Below are positions 12,245 to 25,300 of a stretch of 64,000 nucleotides of DNA, one piece after another. The notes beneath the pieces are model-generated. The model was not told the origin of the DNA and ran no database searches. It saw only the letters and a list, made by a program, of their open reading frames with translations. Positions within the stretch are counted from its first letter, which is position 1. Every line of letters begins with the position of its first letter. Both the position numbers and the translations under genes were made by a program. Source of the stretch: Suillus spraguei (Eukaryota; Basidiomycota; Agaricomycetes; Boletales; Suillaceae); assembly GCA_016800925.1 (NCBI GenBank), contig JABCPU010000076.1:1-64000 (forward strand), in the 5' to 3' direction.

Positions 12245-13281
12245 CTAATCTGACAACTCGGAGAGATCGCTTTCGTCATATCCTATCTCCGTAGTATCGG
12301 AAGGCTTGTAATCCGAATAAGACGACAAAGATGTTACCCGATGTTTAATGCAGGTCGCAGGGGGAGTGCAAAGAAATTGCATCGCTTTGAGCCCCTGAGT
12401 AGTGATGCATACCTTGGGAAGGTAACGACTTTGCAGGGGTGGAATTCGGATTGTAAGCTTCGAACTGCCAATCGGGACGGATGGTGCACCGGTGTCCATA
12501 TCTTCTCGATGTTTGCTCTTGGGGTTCTGAGGACGAACAGAAGGAGTTTCCAAAACTTTAGGTGTCCGCTTTGAAATAGGCTTTTCGGGGTCCTGGTTTT
12601 CTGTGTTTGCTTTCTTCTTCTTGGGAAGACCTGCTTCTTCTGAAGTTTCTGAGTGAGTGACTTCCTCTTCCCATTTCCGTTTCCTCTCTAATGCAACTTC
12701 CTTTTCGGCAGCCTCTTTGGTGATTTCTTCCTTCAAGAGCTCCGCGAAACTTTGAACATCTCCTTCTACTAAGTAGGAACGCTCTTCGACAGCAACTGGA
12801 GGTCCAAGATCAAGATGCTCAAGACTGGAGATATCAAATTCGACATCTTCGCTCTTGACGAACGTAGGTTCCGTGACAGGTTCTGGTTTGCTGTTGAGCT
12901 TGATCATATTGAAATTGAGGTTTTGAAGCTTTTGATGTACTAAGTGAGTGGCTTCTCGTCACAGACGGCATACACGAACGTTTGGTCATCCAGCTGACGC
13001 AGGATATTCTTCAACTCGTCTTGAAGCCCTGCGATCTCGGCAGTCTGAATGTCATGTTCATTCTCAAGATGCTTATTTTGCTCCAGGATTTTAGTTAATT
13101 CCTTGCTCTGTTCCGCGACGAGTTTAGTTTGGACTGATAGGCTTGCCTTGAGGGCGGCTACCTCCGGATTAAGGCGCGATGTTTCGTTTGACTCCCGGTT
13201 CACTGGGTGAGAACTAGAATCTGAACCGGTAGGTTCTATGATTTTGTTATGCATCCTGGTGGTTGCTGATGTAACTTGCAC
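12245..13281 (-). CDS. Coiled-coil nuclear protein of unknown function
   Basis: Two minus-strand exons are likely. The first, from MQVTSATTRMHNK at 13281, carries a heptad-rich coiled coil (VAALKASLSVQTKLVAEQSK through GLQDELKNILRQLDDQ). The second, about 12910-12245, is acidic and then basic. It has FAELLKEEITKEAAEKEVAL, a clear nuclear localisation cluster (LPKKKKANTENQDP) and a PEST-like, Ser/Asp-rich tail ending DESDLSELSD. The join is most likely a GTATGC donor within FVYAV (about 12977) to an acceptor near 12925-12935. The exact phase is uncertain. I do not recognise the family. The low-complexity composition and NLS suggest a chromatin or scaffold role, but that is inference. Confidence 0.55.
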
Positions 13282-14301
13282 TGAGGTTTCCGAGGTGGCA
13301 GCGACAAAGAGGCGGTACCGGAGGGCGGCTAAGAGAGAAGAGACGAAAACGACACAAATTTAGTCTGAAGGAGTGCTGAGCAGGGTTCTGTAAGACCGTC
13401 TGTCCAGTATATTGGGTTTTGAAATTGAATGGTAGGAAACATTGATTTTCAACAGAAGGGATTATATAACGGTGGCGCTGTAGCACAGCGATATCATTCG
13501 TTTGCATGATTCTTTAGTTATATAACGATCGAGGAATCGACCTCGATGGACCAGTTGCTCTCGGGCCCATGCTCCGCGTCCTGATTCAGTACCCATCGTC
13601 TGGCTCGGACTCGTCAGTCTTTTTTGTTGTTCTTTGAAGAAAACAGGTGCTCAACCGATGAGGAGTTTAGAACGAAATTGAAGTTATTACACACAAGTCG
13701 CACAAGCTGTAGGAGCGGATTTAAATTTTTCAGAGCCAAACGGGCCCTATGATAGTATATTGATACAGAGACTTGGTCGCAAAAAGCAAGCGCTTGGAGA
13801 GGCCATATAGTCCCAGCCTAAGAATGGCTGAGAAATTAGAATGGGAGAGATGAGTCCGTATGATTTTAGTAGCAACTTATGTAAAGTTTGGCAATCCCCA
13901 ACAGACGGTACTTATGTAACCTGATAGCGACCAAACACAAATGACTTCAAGTAGTACATACATTAACCTCCCAAAACCGCAGATCCATTTACGACTAACC
14001 TCTTAATCGGTTATACTAACCAACCAACTGGTTGAGCTATAACTCTTTTAACGGGTTAGCAACAACACTGGACTTCCTATCACTCCCAACTCGCTTCCGC
14101 ATCGTGAGGCGAACAGCTCGGAGGTACACTTCATTATAACTAGTTTATGGTGCCGAACTTTGTCGATTTACCAAAATTTTCACCCCGCCTCGCGGCAACA
14201 CTACTTCTGACATTAATGTCAGTAGATCCCATGATGAGGTTGCGCAGAACCATAAAGGCGAGAGCGCCCATTGCTTCTACCTACCTCATCCGCTTTCCGC
14301 C
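13282..14301. other. Divergent intergenic region, no gene seen
   Basis: This lies between the start of the coiled-coil gene (minus strand) and the start of the sugar transporter (plus strand), so it should hold both promoters. Around 13990-14060 there is a cluster of short inverted motifs of the type TTAACC/GGTTAG and AACCAACTGGTT. I cannot assign a regulator to them. Confidence 0.35.
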
Positions 14302-16023
14302 ATGGGTTTCAAAGACACACTGGCAGATGTCTTGCGTCATCGTAATGCATATACCCTCGCCCTGTCTGCATCTATGGGCTCTATTTTCTATGGTTGGGAT
14401 ACCGGACTCATGGGTGGCATCTTAACCCTCAAGTCTTTCCAGCATTACTTTGGTATCGATAAGTTGTCCGCATCTGCTCAAGCCAATTTCAACGGAAATG
14501 TCGTGTCGGTTATGCAGGCCGGATGCATGTACGTTATTCAAAAGATAGAACGTTTCGCTACTCATGCTACTGTCTTGAAACTTACAGCTTCGGTGTCCTA
14601 TTGACTAGCTGGACATCCAGTCGCTTTGGGCGGAAACGGTCTCTAATTGCTTCGGGCGTCATATACACCATTGGAAGTATGGTTCAATCCATCGCTGGCA
14701 TCGGAAGCAGCCAGGCTGTCGCTCTTCGAGTACTATACTTTAGCCGCGTCTTTGCTGGTATCGGGGTAGGCATGGTATCCGTCCTGGCTCACACATATAT
14801 ATCAGAGTGCATGCCCAGACACATTAGGGGAAGGTGTACTGGCCTTGTTCAGTTCTCTAACAACATTGGCATGATGTTGAGTTGTGCGTATCCATTTATA
14901 GCTGAAGTAATAGTAATCTTAGATTGACGGAATACTCGCTGCAGTCTGGGTGAACTACAGCGCCTCTGTCAATATCCCATATAGCGACATGCAATGGCGT
15001 ATGCCTTTCGCAGTCCAGCTTGTCCCGGGTGTCCTCTTCATCCTCCTTATGATTCCACAGCCAGAGTCACCCCGTTGGTTGGTTGAGCAGGAGCGCTACG
15101 ACGAGGCCGCAAGGACACTTGCATATGTTATTCGAACATCAGTCGATGACCAAGCCGTTCTTCTCACACTCGACGAAATCAAAGCAGACTTCGTTGGCAA
15201 GCAGCGAACATCTTTGATCACCCAGTTTCGCATGATGGGAGAGTCGCGTCAAGTTGTGCTTTGCTGCTTGGTCCCTTCCATCCTTACCTTCTTTCAGCAA
15301 TGGACTGGTACAAACGCTATCAACTACTTCAGCCCACAGATCTTTGCCGCGCTTGGCATCACTGGTACAACATCTCGCCTATTTGCAACAGGAATATACG
15401 GACTCGTGAAAGTCATCGCAGTTGGTCTTACCCTGGCATTTGCTGTGGAACGTTGGGGTCGCAAGCTGTGCCTCTTTGTGGGCGCCGTGGGGCAAGGTTT
15501 AACCATGCTCTGGATTGGCGGCTTCAGCGCCATCCACCCGCAGAATACTATTGTACCTGCGAGTTACGTCTCAATTATCGCCATCTACCTCTATGCAGTA
15601 TTTTTCTGTATCGGCTGGGGCCCTATGCCGTTGGTCGTGGCCAGCGAAGTTGCCCCCAACCATGTCCGCGCAGCCACACTTACCGTCGCGGTCAGCATTA
15701 CCTGGTTGTTCTCAATCACGATAGCACGTCTGGTGCCGGTGATGCTGGAGAAGATCACGTACGGGACATTCCTACTCTTTGGCGTGTGCTGCATGATCAT
15801 GGCAACGTGGACGTATTTCTTCCTGCCCGAGACAAAGGGGTATGCGTTGGAGGACATCAAGTATTTGTTTCAGAAGGATATGATTGTGAGGTCTTTGGAG
15901 GATGCGCCTGGTGGGCACATGTTCCTGGGAGGCAAGCGAGCGACGCCTGTGGAGGACATCAGGGGAGGGGCAGATATTCAAGATTCGAGTGACAGTTCCC
16001 ACCGTCACTTCATCCAGCACTAG
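14302..16023 (+). CDS. MFS sugar/quinate-type transporter
   Basis: Three exons join in frame: 14302-14528, 14588-14883 and 14945-16023, giving about 533 residues, normal for the sugar-porter family. The start MGFKDTLADVLRHRNAYTLA precedes TM1 with SIFYGWDTGLMGG, the family's GYDxG-like motif. Later signatures are SSRFGRKRSL (the GRK loop 2-3), FSRVFAGIGVGMVSVLAHTY, ECMPRHIRGRCTGL, PQPESPRWLVEQ (PESPR), ERWGRKLCLF (second GRK loop) and FLPETKGYALEDI (PETKG). These place it firmly among plasma-membrane monosaccharide or quinate proton symporters. The substrate cannot be read from sequence. A start 52 codons upstream (14147) is out of frame with TM1, so 14302 is preferred. Confidence 0.9.
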
Positions 16024-17380
16024 AGGTGCAGAAGGCCTCATCTGTCACTACTAATTGAAGTACTTACATGGGAATCAGGTGAATTTCTTCCTTTCCGAAC
16101 ACTAGTAAAGTCACTGTCTATCTTAAGAATACAATAGTCGCTTTGCCCGATTCATTAGCCGTGTCGTTGGAAATCCATAAGATTTGCATAGGCCACCTCG
16201 AGGATTTTGAAACCGGCAGAGAACATCATCCATGGCAGAGCTAATAGGGAATACGAGGCTTTGTACTCATTCCTACGAATGTTGTACGAGTTGGTCTATG
16301 GAGTAGAGGTGATTGTATAAGCATTACTCAAAAATGGTTGAGACGATGGCGTTGAAAGAAACTGCAACAAAGGGCGAGGAAAAAAGAAAACTGCAAGTTA
16401 CCTGTCATACATTTTGGCCACCCAGAATCCAGATATGCGTCTTACAAGACTGGCGGTGGAAAATGGACATGATACTAACGCTCTGGCACAAGAACTTCGG
16501 CTATGGCTATGAGCAAAATAATGCACCTACCATGTAGAAGCGGGTAAGCTTGCATGCAAGGACAACCACTGTACTGACATTCCAGAAGTCTTCGCGCCTT
16601 ATCCTAGCCAATCTCTTCGAAAGATCAAACTCTCATCTGAACCGTCAGCATGAGTAAAATGACCATCAAGTTTCAGCAGGAAGCTTGCTGCCATCTTTGA
16701 AATTACCATCAGTATCAAAATTACAGCGCACAAGGACAGCTCACCACAGCTCCTTCAAACACATTCAAAAAACATTCTACTGCGGTTTTTTCAAAGAGGT
16801 GCATACAACTATAAATTCTACATCGACAGAGCTGTTCGGTGCAGAAATAGATCATGACACATCAGAGGATGATTGCCAGGTATTACAGCCATATCTTATT
16901 TCTCCGACGGCCAGTAAATGTTCAGGCTGCGATAGCGATCATAGGCAGATAAAGAGATTGAGTAAGCGCGAGATGTCTACGAAGCAGAAATACAGCAGTG
17001 GCAGTATCGACAGATGGTCGACGGATTTTCACTGCTGGTGATCGTCCAGATCTGCAGAGCTTTGGAAGCCTGAGATGGAGCATTTCGACGCCACTCACTA
17101 GGGGTGAGCTGCATACATATCTCTGCGGACAGCACGCTACTAGCGAGTGGGTCAGATAAATACGCAGCGCGGATAACTTGAAGGAGCTTGAACGCGAGAG
17201 TCTCACGATGACACTGAGCTGACTCCGATTTGGGACTCCGATATGATCTTACTTATATGCGACACTCCTGATTCAGTACAGTATGAATGGAGCATGGAGC
17301 AATGTTTCTGAAGTTCTCGTGGTCATTTTCGCCTACTAGGTGACAAAATCAAACACCGAGCCTATTCTACTAGCAATATA
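16024..17380. other. Intergenic, no recognisable gene
   Basis: Short frames only (16313-16537, 16685-17041). None shows a domain, conserved motif or convincing splice partners. Confidence 0.4.
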
Positions 17381-17384
17381 GTAT

Positions 17385-17625
17385 TGGCTCAGAATTCCTT
17401 GCGGCGCTTGCAACCACATGTGATAGGGCCCGTAAGTTACGGATTTGCTGTGGGCTGAAGCAGATCAGTTACGGTTGCGGCTAGGTTGTGTAACCTACAC
17501 CCGCTATGATATATCATCATAGCTGTGCACGGTCGATGCACACTACTTAATCGCGTTCTCTTCGTCTCTTTCTTTTATTGATTGGCTGATCATCTCAATA
17601 GTGGGACGACACTCGCCAACTCCCT
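17385..17625 (+). pseudogene. Decayed F-box gene relic
   Basis: The segment matches the F-box gene at the window start. Shared pieces are CTTGCGGCGCTTGCAACC (compare CTTGCATCGCTTGCAGCA at 23-40) and GGATTTGCTGTGGGCTGA, present at both loci. The following intron is retained, ending with CTCAATAGTGGGACGAC against ACCAAATAGTGGGACTG at the first locus. Stops and small deletions break the frame, and the similarity fades after about 17625. It is therefore a genomic (intron-containing) duplicate remnant, not a retrocopy. Confidence 0.6.
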
Positions 17626-19333
17626 CACGGACAATTAGATACTAGTTGGGCATCCCAACAAGATTGAAAAAGAGAGGAGGACGCATTCCTTAGGATGCCG
17701 AGAAAGTTTAGTGGTGTTTGCGGGGTTGTCATATTTGTCCGTCACGTATAAAAGGTGAAAGTTTGGAGCAAAATCGCTGCGGGGAAGCAACGAGGCGGTT
17801 GCGACGAGGCTGGGCTCTAAGTCGGAGCAAGTACGACCCAGATAACCAATGTTGCAGGGCGCGTTAGTTTGGCCTATTTTGTTCTGAGAATGATATACAT
17901 TTTATCAGGAAGTGGTGCACTAACGTACGGTGTACATTCAGTGACTCATTTGAGTTGAGAGACTAGACTGCCTCAGAAATGCAGAGCTGACGAAATCGGT
18001 GATTATGCGACTTGATGATTGTTTCAAATCTTTATATTTCTGTTTGCTCTAAATGAAGCGAATCAATTAGCCACAGGATTGTGGGACAACGTAAGAGCGT
18101 GATATCCCGATTATTACTGATCACAATCACATGTAGACCTCGGGCCTGAAGCTGAAGTACCGAAGGATAGCGAGTCCGAAAGACACTGACCGAGGTTGAA
18201 GATGCGGATGGATGTGGGTCCGAAAAAATTAGTACGGACGTTATAAGCCTGATAAGAGAGGAAGAAAGAAAGATGGAGCCTACCCTACTTTACAATTTGC
18301 CTTTGAGCAGAAGAAGCCATTGGGACGGAGAATTGCTACACGAGCGCTTATCACATAATTCGTGTGCTGCGGATTCGTGACTGTTGGAACTTGGCGGGTA
18401 TCTGTGATATCAGGACATCGCTCAGCGCTCGATGCCAAAATGCTTTCGAAGGTCCATTACTCACCTTCAGCTGAAATCCTGCCCGTAGACAACTATTGTG
18501 AGCGACTCCTGTGAAACTCCTTCCATGTCCACTGGTATGCATCATCAAGAACGTGCTCGAGGGTAAAGGGAAGACCTTGACTGGATATGAACACCTTTTG
18601 TGGAACCTTCGCTTACTTGGGAACGGACGGAAGCCTGCACAGCCTCGATGATCAGCAGCATTCACACACATAAAAAATGTCATGGGAGGACTGCGGACAT
18701 GCAGAGATTGTGGGACTTTTGCTAGTTCGGAAGGTAGATACGTATCCTGAAACACTTTTGTGTGACATCATCAGCTTGAGGGACGAACAATTGCAGACAC
18801 CGCACAGTCAATCCGCAATTCCAAACTTCTATCATTACTGCATGTCTTCTTTGTGTATCACTGAGACTAGATGCGTGGATCCATCCTTGATAAGAAGTGA
18901 GTCAATTAGTCTAAAAAATGGTCGAAAGAAAAATTTCCCATCTGAAATTTGAATAGCGTACTGAAAAACGGCGCAGCGTGCAGTGGAAGACTTCATTGTC
19001 CCGATGCTGATTGTACTTCATTGCAAACTTGCTGAGGGTTCAGCGCTCAGATTCAAAGGACTGTATACAGAGGGTTTCAAGTATTTGCGTTCGCAATAAA
19101 CGTCCTAAGAGACAACCCGTCGATTGTGGGATGATGGCCCAAGCGAAGGGAATAAATCGATTACATAATTAGATCATTTAGATGAATTATTTTCTACTTC
19201 TAAATTTGGACTTAAACTGCGCAGTCTCCGCTTTAAAGAGTCTCATCGTCACCGTGTGTAACAGTGACTGGACTGAACAGTTCCTTTTATTTTTCGATCT
19301 TCATATCAGCTTAAACTTGCGCAATCTGCCACG
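17626..19333. other. Intergenic, unassigned frames
   Basis: A 134-codon minus-strand frame (18351-18755) and a 91-codon plus-strand frame (18677-18952) overlap each other. Neither has a recognisable motif. The last 250 bases before 19334 should contain the promoter and 5' UTR of the Cin1-like gene. Confidence 0.35.
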
Positions 19334-22300
19334 ATGTCGCAGTGGAGTCAGCCCGGATTTCAGTATCCCATGTCCACAGGCTATCCAGGTCAACAGCAGC
19401 AACAGTTTCAACCAGGCCAGAATCCTCAATTTCAGCAGCAACCCGGTTTTCAGCCTGGAGGAATAACTGGTGGTGGTTTTCAACCTGGTGAAATCGCTCC
19501 ACAGCCTACTGGTTTTCCAGGCGCACGACCACAGCAGGGTTACCAGCAGCCACAACAGACAGGCTACCTGGGCCCGGGTCCCTCTAGACTGGGTGTGTTG
19601 CAAGCCCAGCCTACAGGTTTTCCAGGTGAGAGTAGCTTCGCACAGCAGGCTCGTCCACAACCTCCACCTGTCCCGCCCATCCCGAGTCAATTCCAGCAGC
19701 AGCCTCAGTTACACCAACAGACTGGGTTCGCAAATCCGCAGGTCCCCCGGTTCGGAGGCCCGCCTCTTTCAGGATTCGGCGGAAACCCAAGCCTAGTACC
19801 CCAGCCAACCGGCTTTGTGGGTCGTGCTGCTGCGCCTTTAGTACCCCAAGTAACTGGCTTCGTAGATCCACGGTTGCAGATGATGTCTAGTTCGTTCTTA
19901 CCTGCCAATATTTCCGCACCATATAATGCAGGAGGAATGCCCCTGCTTGCTGCTCCTCCTCAGCAACAGTGGGGGGTCTATCTTTGCAGCAATCCTTCCA
20001 GCAACATAATCAGGCGCGAGGCATAGGGTCTGCACCCAAGATCCCATGGACGCTCTCCAAGGCCGAAAAGAAGCAATACGACCAGATCTTCAGATCCTGG
20101 GACCAAGGTACTGGTTTTATCAGCGGTCAGACTGCGCTTGAGGTCTTTGGCCAGAGTGGCATCGATAAGAATGATCTGGCTCGCATCTGGTGATTATCAA
20201 AATTGTCTTATTGCACATTAAGTTTCTAATATTGATGTAGGACCCTTGCTGATGCTGATAACCGTGGCAAGCTCAACCTTGCTGAATTCCACGTCGCAAT
20301 GGGCCTGATCTACCGTAGTATGTCCTTGCATTTCCTCATTTGCTTCATACGACTGACATAACACCAGAACTTAATGGCAATGACATACCTGACGAACTCC
20401 CATCTGAACTCATCCCTCCTTCTTCCCGAGATCTTGATACTTCTGTTAATTTCCTTAAGGACATTCTCAAGAATGATACGCGTGCCCGCTCTCCACTGGG
20501 TCTCGACACTCCTGTCTCGTATCTCAAAGACCGTTCATTCAATTCTACATCTGCACCTGGTGCTGGCGGACGACAAGATGCTACAGTCTACAAGCACACT
20601 GACGCAGAGCCTCCTGGTGGGTTTTACCAGCCTCGCAGCAGGCACCTTGACCGCGGCACTGTGCGCTCGCGCAATGAAGACAATAGCCCTACTGCAGATA
20701 TGTCTGATATAAAACGTCAACTTGCCAACACACAAAAGATGCTCGATGCGAGTGCAGTGGCAGATGCGGGCGACGATGAACTCGATCGTGAGATGGGCGA
20801 TCTACGGTACCGTATTAAGCGGCTGCAAGAGGATTTGGAATATGTCTCCCGCGGTCCGAGGAGCGCGAGCAAAGACGAGGAGCGTAGAAGGTTGGAGAGA
20901 GAGCTATTGCAGCTCATGCACGAGCGTGTACCTGAGCTCGAGCGCAAGATCAAGGATCGCCAGGCGAGGAAAGAGAGGGAGAATCGCGAGTATGCCAGAG
21001 AACGTGATCGGAGGAACGAGAGATCCGGTCGGTTTGACGATACAGACGGCAGGCAGTCGCCTTCCTTGCGCTATCGAGACGATGACCGCGATAGACCTTA
21101 TTCTCGCAGTGCATCAAGGTACGATAGGGATGATAGAGACTATGACAGAGATAGGTCATACCGTGATCGCAATGACGATCGGGATCTGGATCGTGGTCTC
21201 TCGACGTCAATGCGTACTCCGCCGCCGCCGCCGCCTGCTGCTCCAGCAAACAACATATCACAACCTCCACCAGCACCAGTACCCGCACCCAGCCGCTCGC
21301 CCGCTCCAGGAATGAAAAACATGACCCCTGAAGAGCGTAAAGCGTTTATCCAAGCGCAAGCCAAGAAACGTCTCGAAGAACGTATGCAAGCTCTAGGCGT
21401 TTCTGCCCCATCCTCGACTACATCACCTACCTTGGGTGTTAGCGTTGAAGACAGACTTGCTCAAGAGAAGAAGGAAGCGGAGGAGAAAGCCAAAGAAGCT
21501 GAGAGACAGGCTGAAGAACGCGAAAGGTTTAGGAAAGAACGACTTGAGAGCGAGAAGGCTCTCAAGGAAGGCAAGGCGACTCCTCAGCCTACACCTACTG
21601 TGCCTACACCTACTACCACCGCCCCACCTCCTGCTTCTGCACCTAAGGTTGCGCCGCCAGCTCTGAAAACCCGTGCACCTGTACCACCTCCACCAAGGAA
21701 AGCCTCTGCTCTTCGCACGTCTGCGACCCCATCTTCTACGACCCCGCCTGTTTCCGCTCCTCCAGTACCAACCCCTGTACGCGTTGTTATTCCCCCGCCA
21801 GCTCCTGTAGCACCTGCTCTTCCATCAATACCTGCTGTACCCAAAGAAGACCCAGAGGACGCAGCTCTCAAAGCCCGTGAAGCAGCCCTTCGCCGGAAAC
21901 GAGAAGACCACGCTGCCCTCCTCCGCAAGCTTGAGGAAGAGGAGGAAGAGGCACGTCGTGCCGATGAATTATACCTGGCCCGCCGAAAGCAGTTCTTGGC
22001 TGGTAAATCCGCTGTGTCCCCCACCACGCCTGTTGCACCTACGCCTCCTGTCGCCCCGCCGCCGCCTGCTATCGTTCCTACTCCGCCGGTGCCAGCGCAG
22101 CCTGCTTCTCCAGTAGAGCCCGAGTCTGGCCCTGAAGACGTAGTGTCTACTGTTACTGCTCCACCTCCACCTCCACCGCCCGCGCTGCCCGTGAATAAGT
22201 CGAGTACCAATCCCTTCAGTCGAATGATGAAGGAGGGTGGGTCTGTTGCTTCGACCCCTGCGGCAACCAATGGTAGCAGTAACCCCTTCTTTCTCAATAC

Positions 22301-25300
22301 TACGCCTCCACCTGCTCCCCCAAAAAGTCCCGGACCATCGGTCAAAACGACTTACAACACAGCCGGAGGTGATAGCGAAGATGATTGGGATGACGTCATG
22401 GAAAACGAAGAAAATGATAGTAGTGATGAGGAGTTAGGTTCAAGGGATACGCGTATGGGTCTAGCACAGCAACTGTTTGGGAACTTGTTGCCTTCAAGGC
22501 CGCAATCTACTGGACCCGAGAAATCTCGAAGTCCTGCGCCTGAAAAGTCTCGAAGTCCTGTGTCTTCTGTACCATCTGCTGTCACCTCACCTGCTGCGCC
22601 CTTACCACCACCACCACCACCACCAGCTGTACCCTCAGCACCATTCGCACCGCTACCAGCAGTCAATATTGATTCCCCAGCTCCAACTGGTGATCGCAAT
22701 GCCCTCTTGAGCGCTATCCAAGGAGGAGCAAGATTAAGGAAGGCTGTTACCAATGACCGCAGTGCTGCAGCGACCTCTGGCAAAATTATTGGCGATGTTG
22801 CTCCTCCTGCTCATATCAATGCTGCCCCCCGTCCAGTGTCGCCTCCCACTGCTATCGCACCAGCATCATTTGTGCTCCCTTTACCCCAAGAGCCCCTCAC
22901 CGAGGCACCCCAGATAGTCGGAGGGTCAACTTCAGGACACAGTAAGACGGAATCGGTTGATTGGTATACTGGTCTTGCTGCTGACCAAGGCGCTGTGCAT
23001 CACTTGCCAGCCACTATCGAAGAAGATGAGGAGGCGGCCGAGGAGGCGTCTGCGATGCCTGAGACGACGGTTGATTTGATGGATGATATTGATAAGTCTA
23101 CTGGTGAGCAGTCATGGGATAGAGGGAGAATTTGAGCTGATTGTTTTTCAGAGTTCCGTGTGCGGTCGCTTTACCCGTACGAGGCACAGAGACCTGATGA
23201 TCTTAGTATGTTCGTTGTTGATCTACACGACTGATCACTAATTATGTTACTAGGTTTTGTTGAGAACCTGATCATCACTGCTCATCCATCCAAGACAGGA
23301 GGCGACTGGTGGTATGGAACCATCGTGAAGGACGGCAAATCTGGATTCTTCCCACAAACATATGTGCAAATGGTTGAACCAGGTGCGTAAACATCAATTC
23401 GCTTTTCTTTCAATACGTTCATCACGCATACAGTGAAAGCAAATGCTTTGTACTCGTACACAGGGGGGAACGCAGATGAGCTTCCCTTTTCTGAAGGCGA
23501 TGAACTCTCCATCATAGATAGAAGCGAGGCAGATTGGTGGAAAGCTGAACGAGACGGGATCGTCTTCATCGTGCCAGCGGCTTACCTGGAGATAGTAGAG
23601 GGTTCGTGGATTTTGTCGCCTCCCCCTTGAGTCTTCCTCTTAACCTTGATCGCCGTTGGCAACTAGACTAAAATATACTCTTTTGCTTTTCTTTTACATG
23701 TACGATTCGGAAATACCATTTTCATTGTTTACAGCAGCCGGATCTCCAGACATCGTGCGCGTGAACCCGCATGAGAAGCCGTCGATTTACACTGACAGCG
23801 TCGGACATCCTGATATACCGGGAGCAGCAGCTGCCAGTGGATCACCTGATGAGGACAGCCAAGTTGACAGGTCATCCGATGAGGGCGAGGACTATTTTTC
23901 CATGGACGAATCGGATGACGAATCAGAAGAGTCTGAAGATGAAGATGGGACTGTTGAGGATGCACACGCTCGAGAGCTTGAACGTCAACGGGTGTTAGAG
24001 GCGGCGGGTCTAATTGTAGATACGAGCTCGAGTGTAATGGCGCCGCCTAATCCGCCAATACAGAAGCGCCGCCCTCCACCCGTAACTCCTCAACGGGTTT
24101 CCATAGCACCAGGTCCAGTCCCTTCCAAGAATCTTCCGCCAGTGCCGACCGTCGACTTGACAGATACAGAACTCGATTCGACGTCTCGTCTGGACGACGC
24201 TTTCGATCGGTACGAGGTTTTCAAGAAGGCGAATGGGAACATCAACAATAGGATGTCTATCTCATCCTATGATACCTCTCCTTCGTCACCGCCTCGCTCG
24301 CCTGCTGTGTCTTTAGCGCCTAGCCTTAACCATCGAGATTGGGAGAGCCGTACGTCGCAATTCTTGAGCTTTTTGGGGAGACATACGAATAGGTCGACTA
24401 CGCCGGAACCTGAGAGGAAGACGTTGGTCATATCTGGTCCAATCAATACGCCTACTGGTGAGACTGGAGATGAGAACCCTAGTTTTGGCACGGTGTGTAT
24501 ATTTTTTACTATTAGTGAGCGCTGTGTTGAAGTGAGTAGTCATGGGCGAGCTTAGTGGACAAGTCGGCACTTGAGGGCATCCCTAAGATGGAGCGACGAC
24601 GACAAGAGGTAAGACGATATGCTCGCAGTGTTGTTGCTGTCTCACACTTGACAGGCCATATTTGAACTTATTTCCACCGAGGCAGACTACGTTCGTGACC
24701 TGCAGCTCATCGTTGGAGTATGTTTAAGAGTACTATTGTTGTGTCCGGATCACTCACGTTACTGTGACAGTTATTCTACTCCAGACTTATGGGCACGCTC
24801 GGCGAAAAGGCGACCGCTGTTATATTTGCCAATATTGAAGACATACTACTCACTAATACTGTACCTTCTCCGTGCCCTTACTTATGGGCCACGACTGACA
24901 GCCTTGTAGACATTCCTTTCTGTTCTTGAAGAACGTCAGAAAGACTGTCGGCTCTATATCGATCACATTGGCGATGTTCTGGAGACTCACATTCCTAATA
25001 TGCACCTTTATCTGGTATATGCTTCCTTAGTCCACGTGTTCGTTGGTATTCACCCTTTTTAGTCGTATTGCGTGAACCAGTTCAACGCTGCCAAGGTTCT
25101 TCAGACCATGAGAGACAACAATCCTGACCTTGCTACCCAACTTCAGGTATGTTACTGACGTTCTGATAGCTGTTTCCTGATGTTTCTCTCAGCGCCTCCG
25201 CGATGACCCTTCTGCTCGAAATCTTGATCTATCACATTATCTCCTCGTACCTAGTACGTTCATTCGGTTCCAGGCGCAATAGTTCCCAGTAGCTGACTTA

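Noticed and set aside
21584..22345. 253-codon minus-strand Gly/Ala-rich frame
   Set aside because: It is the antisense shadow of the proline-rich part of the Cin1-like gene.
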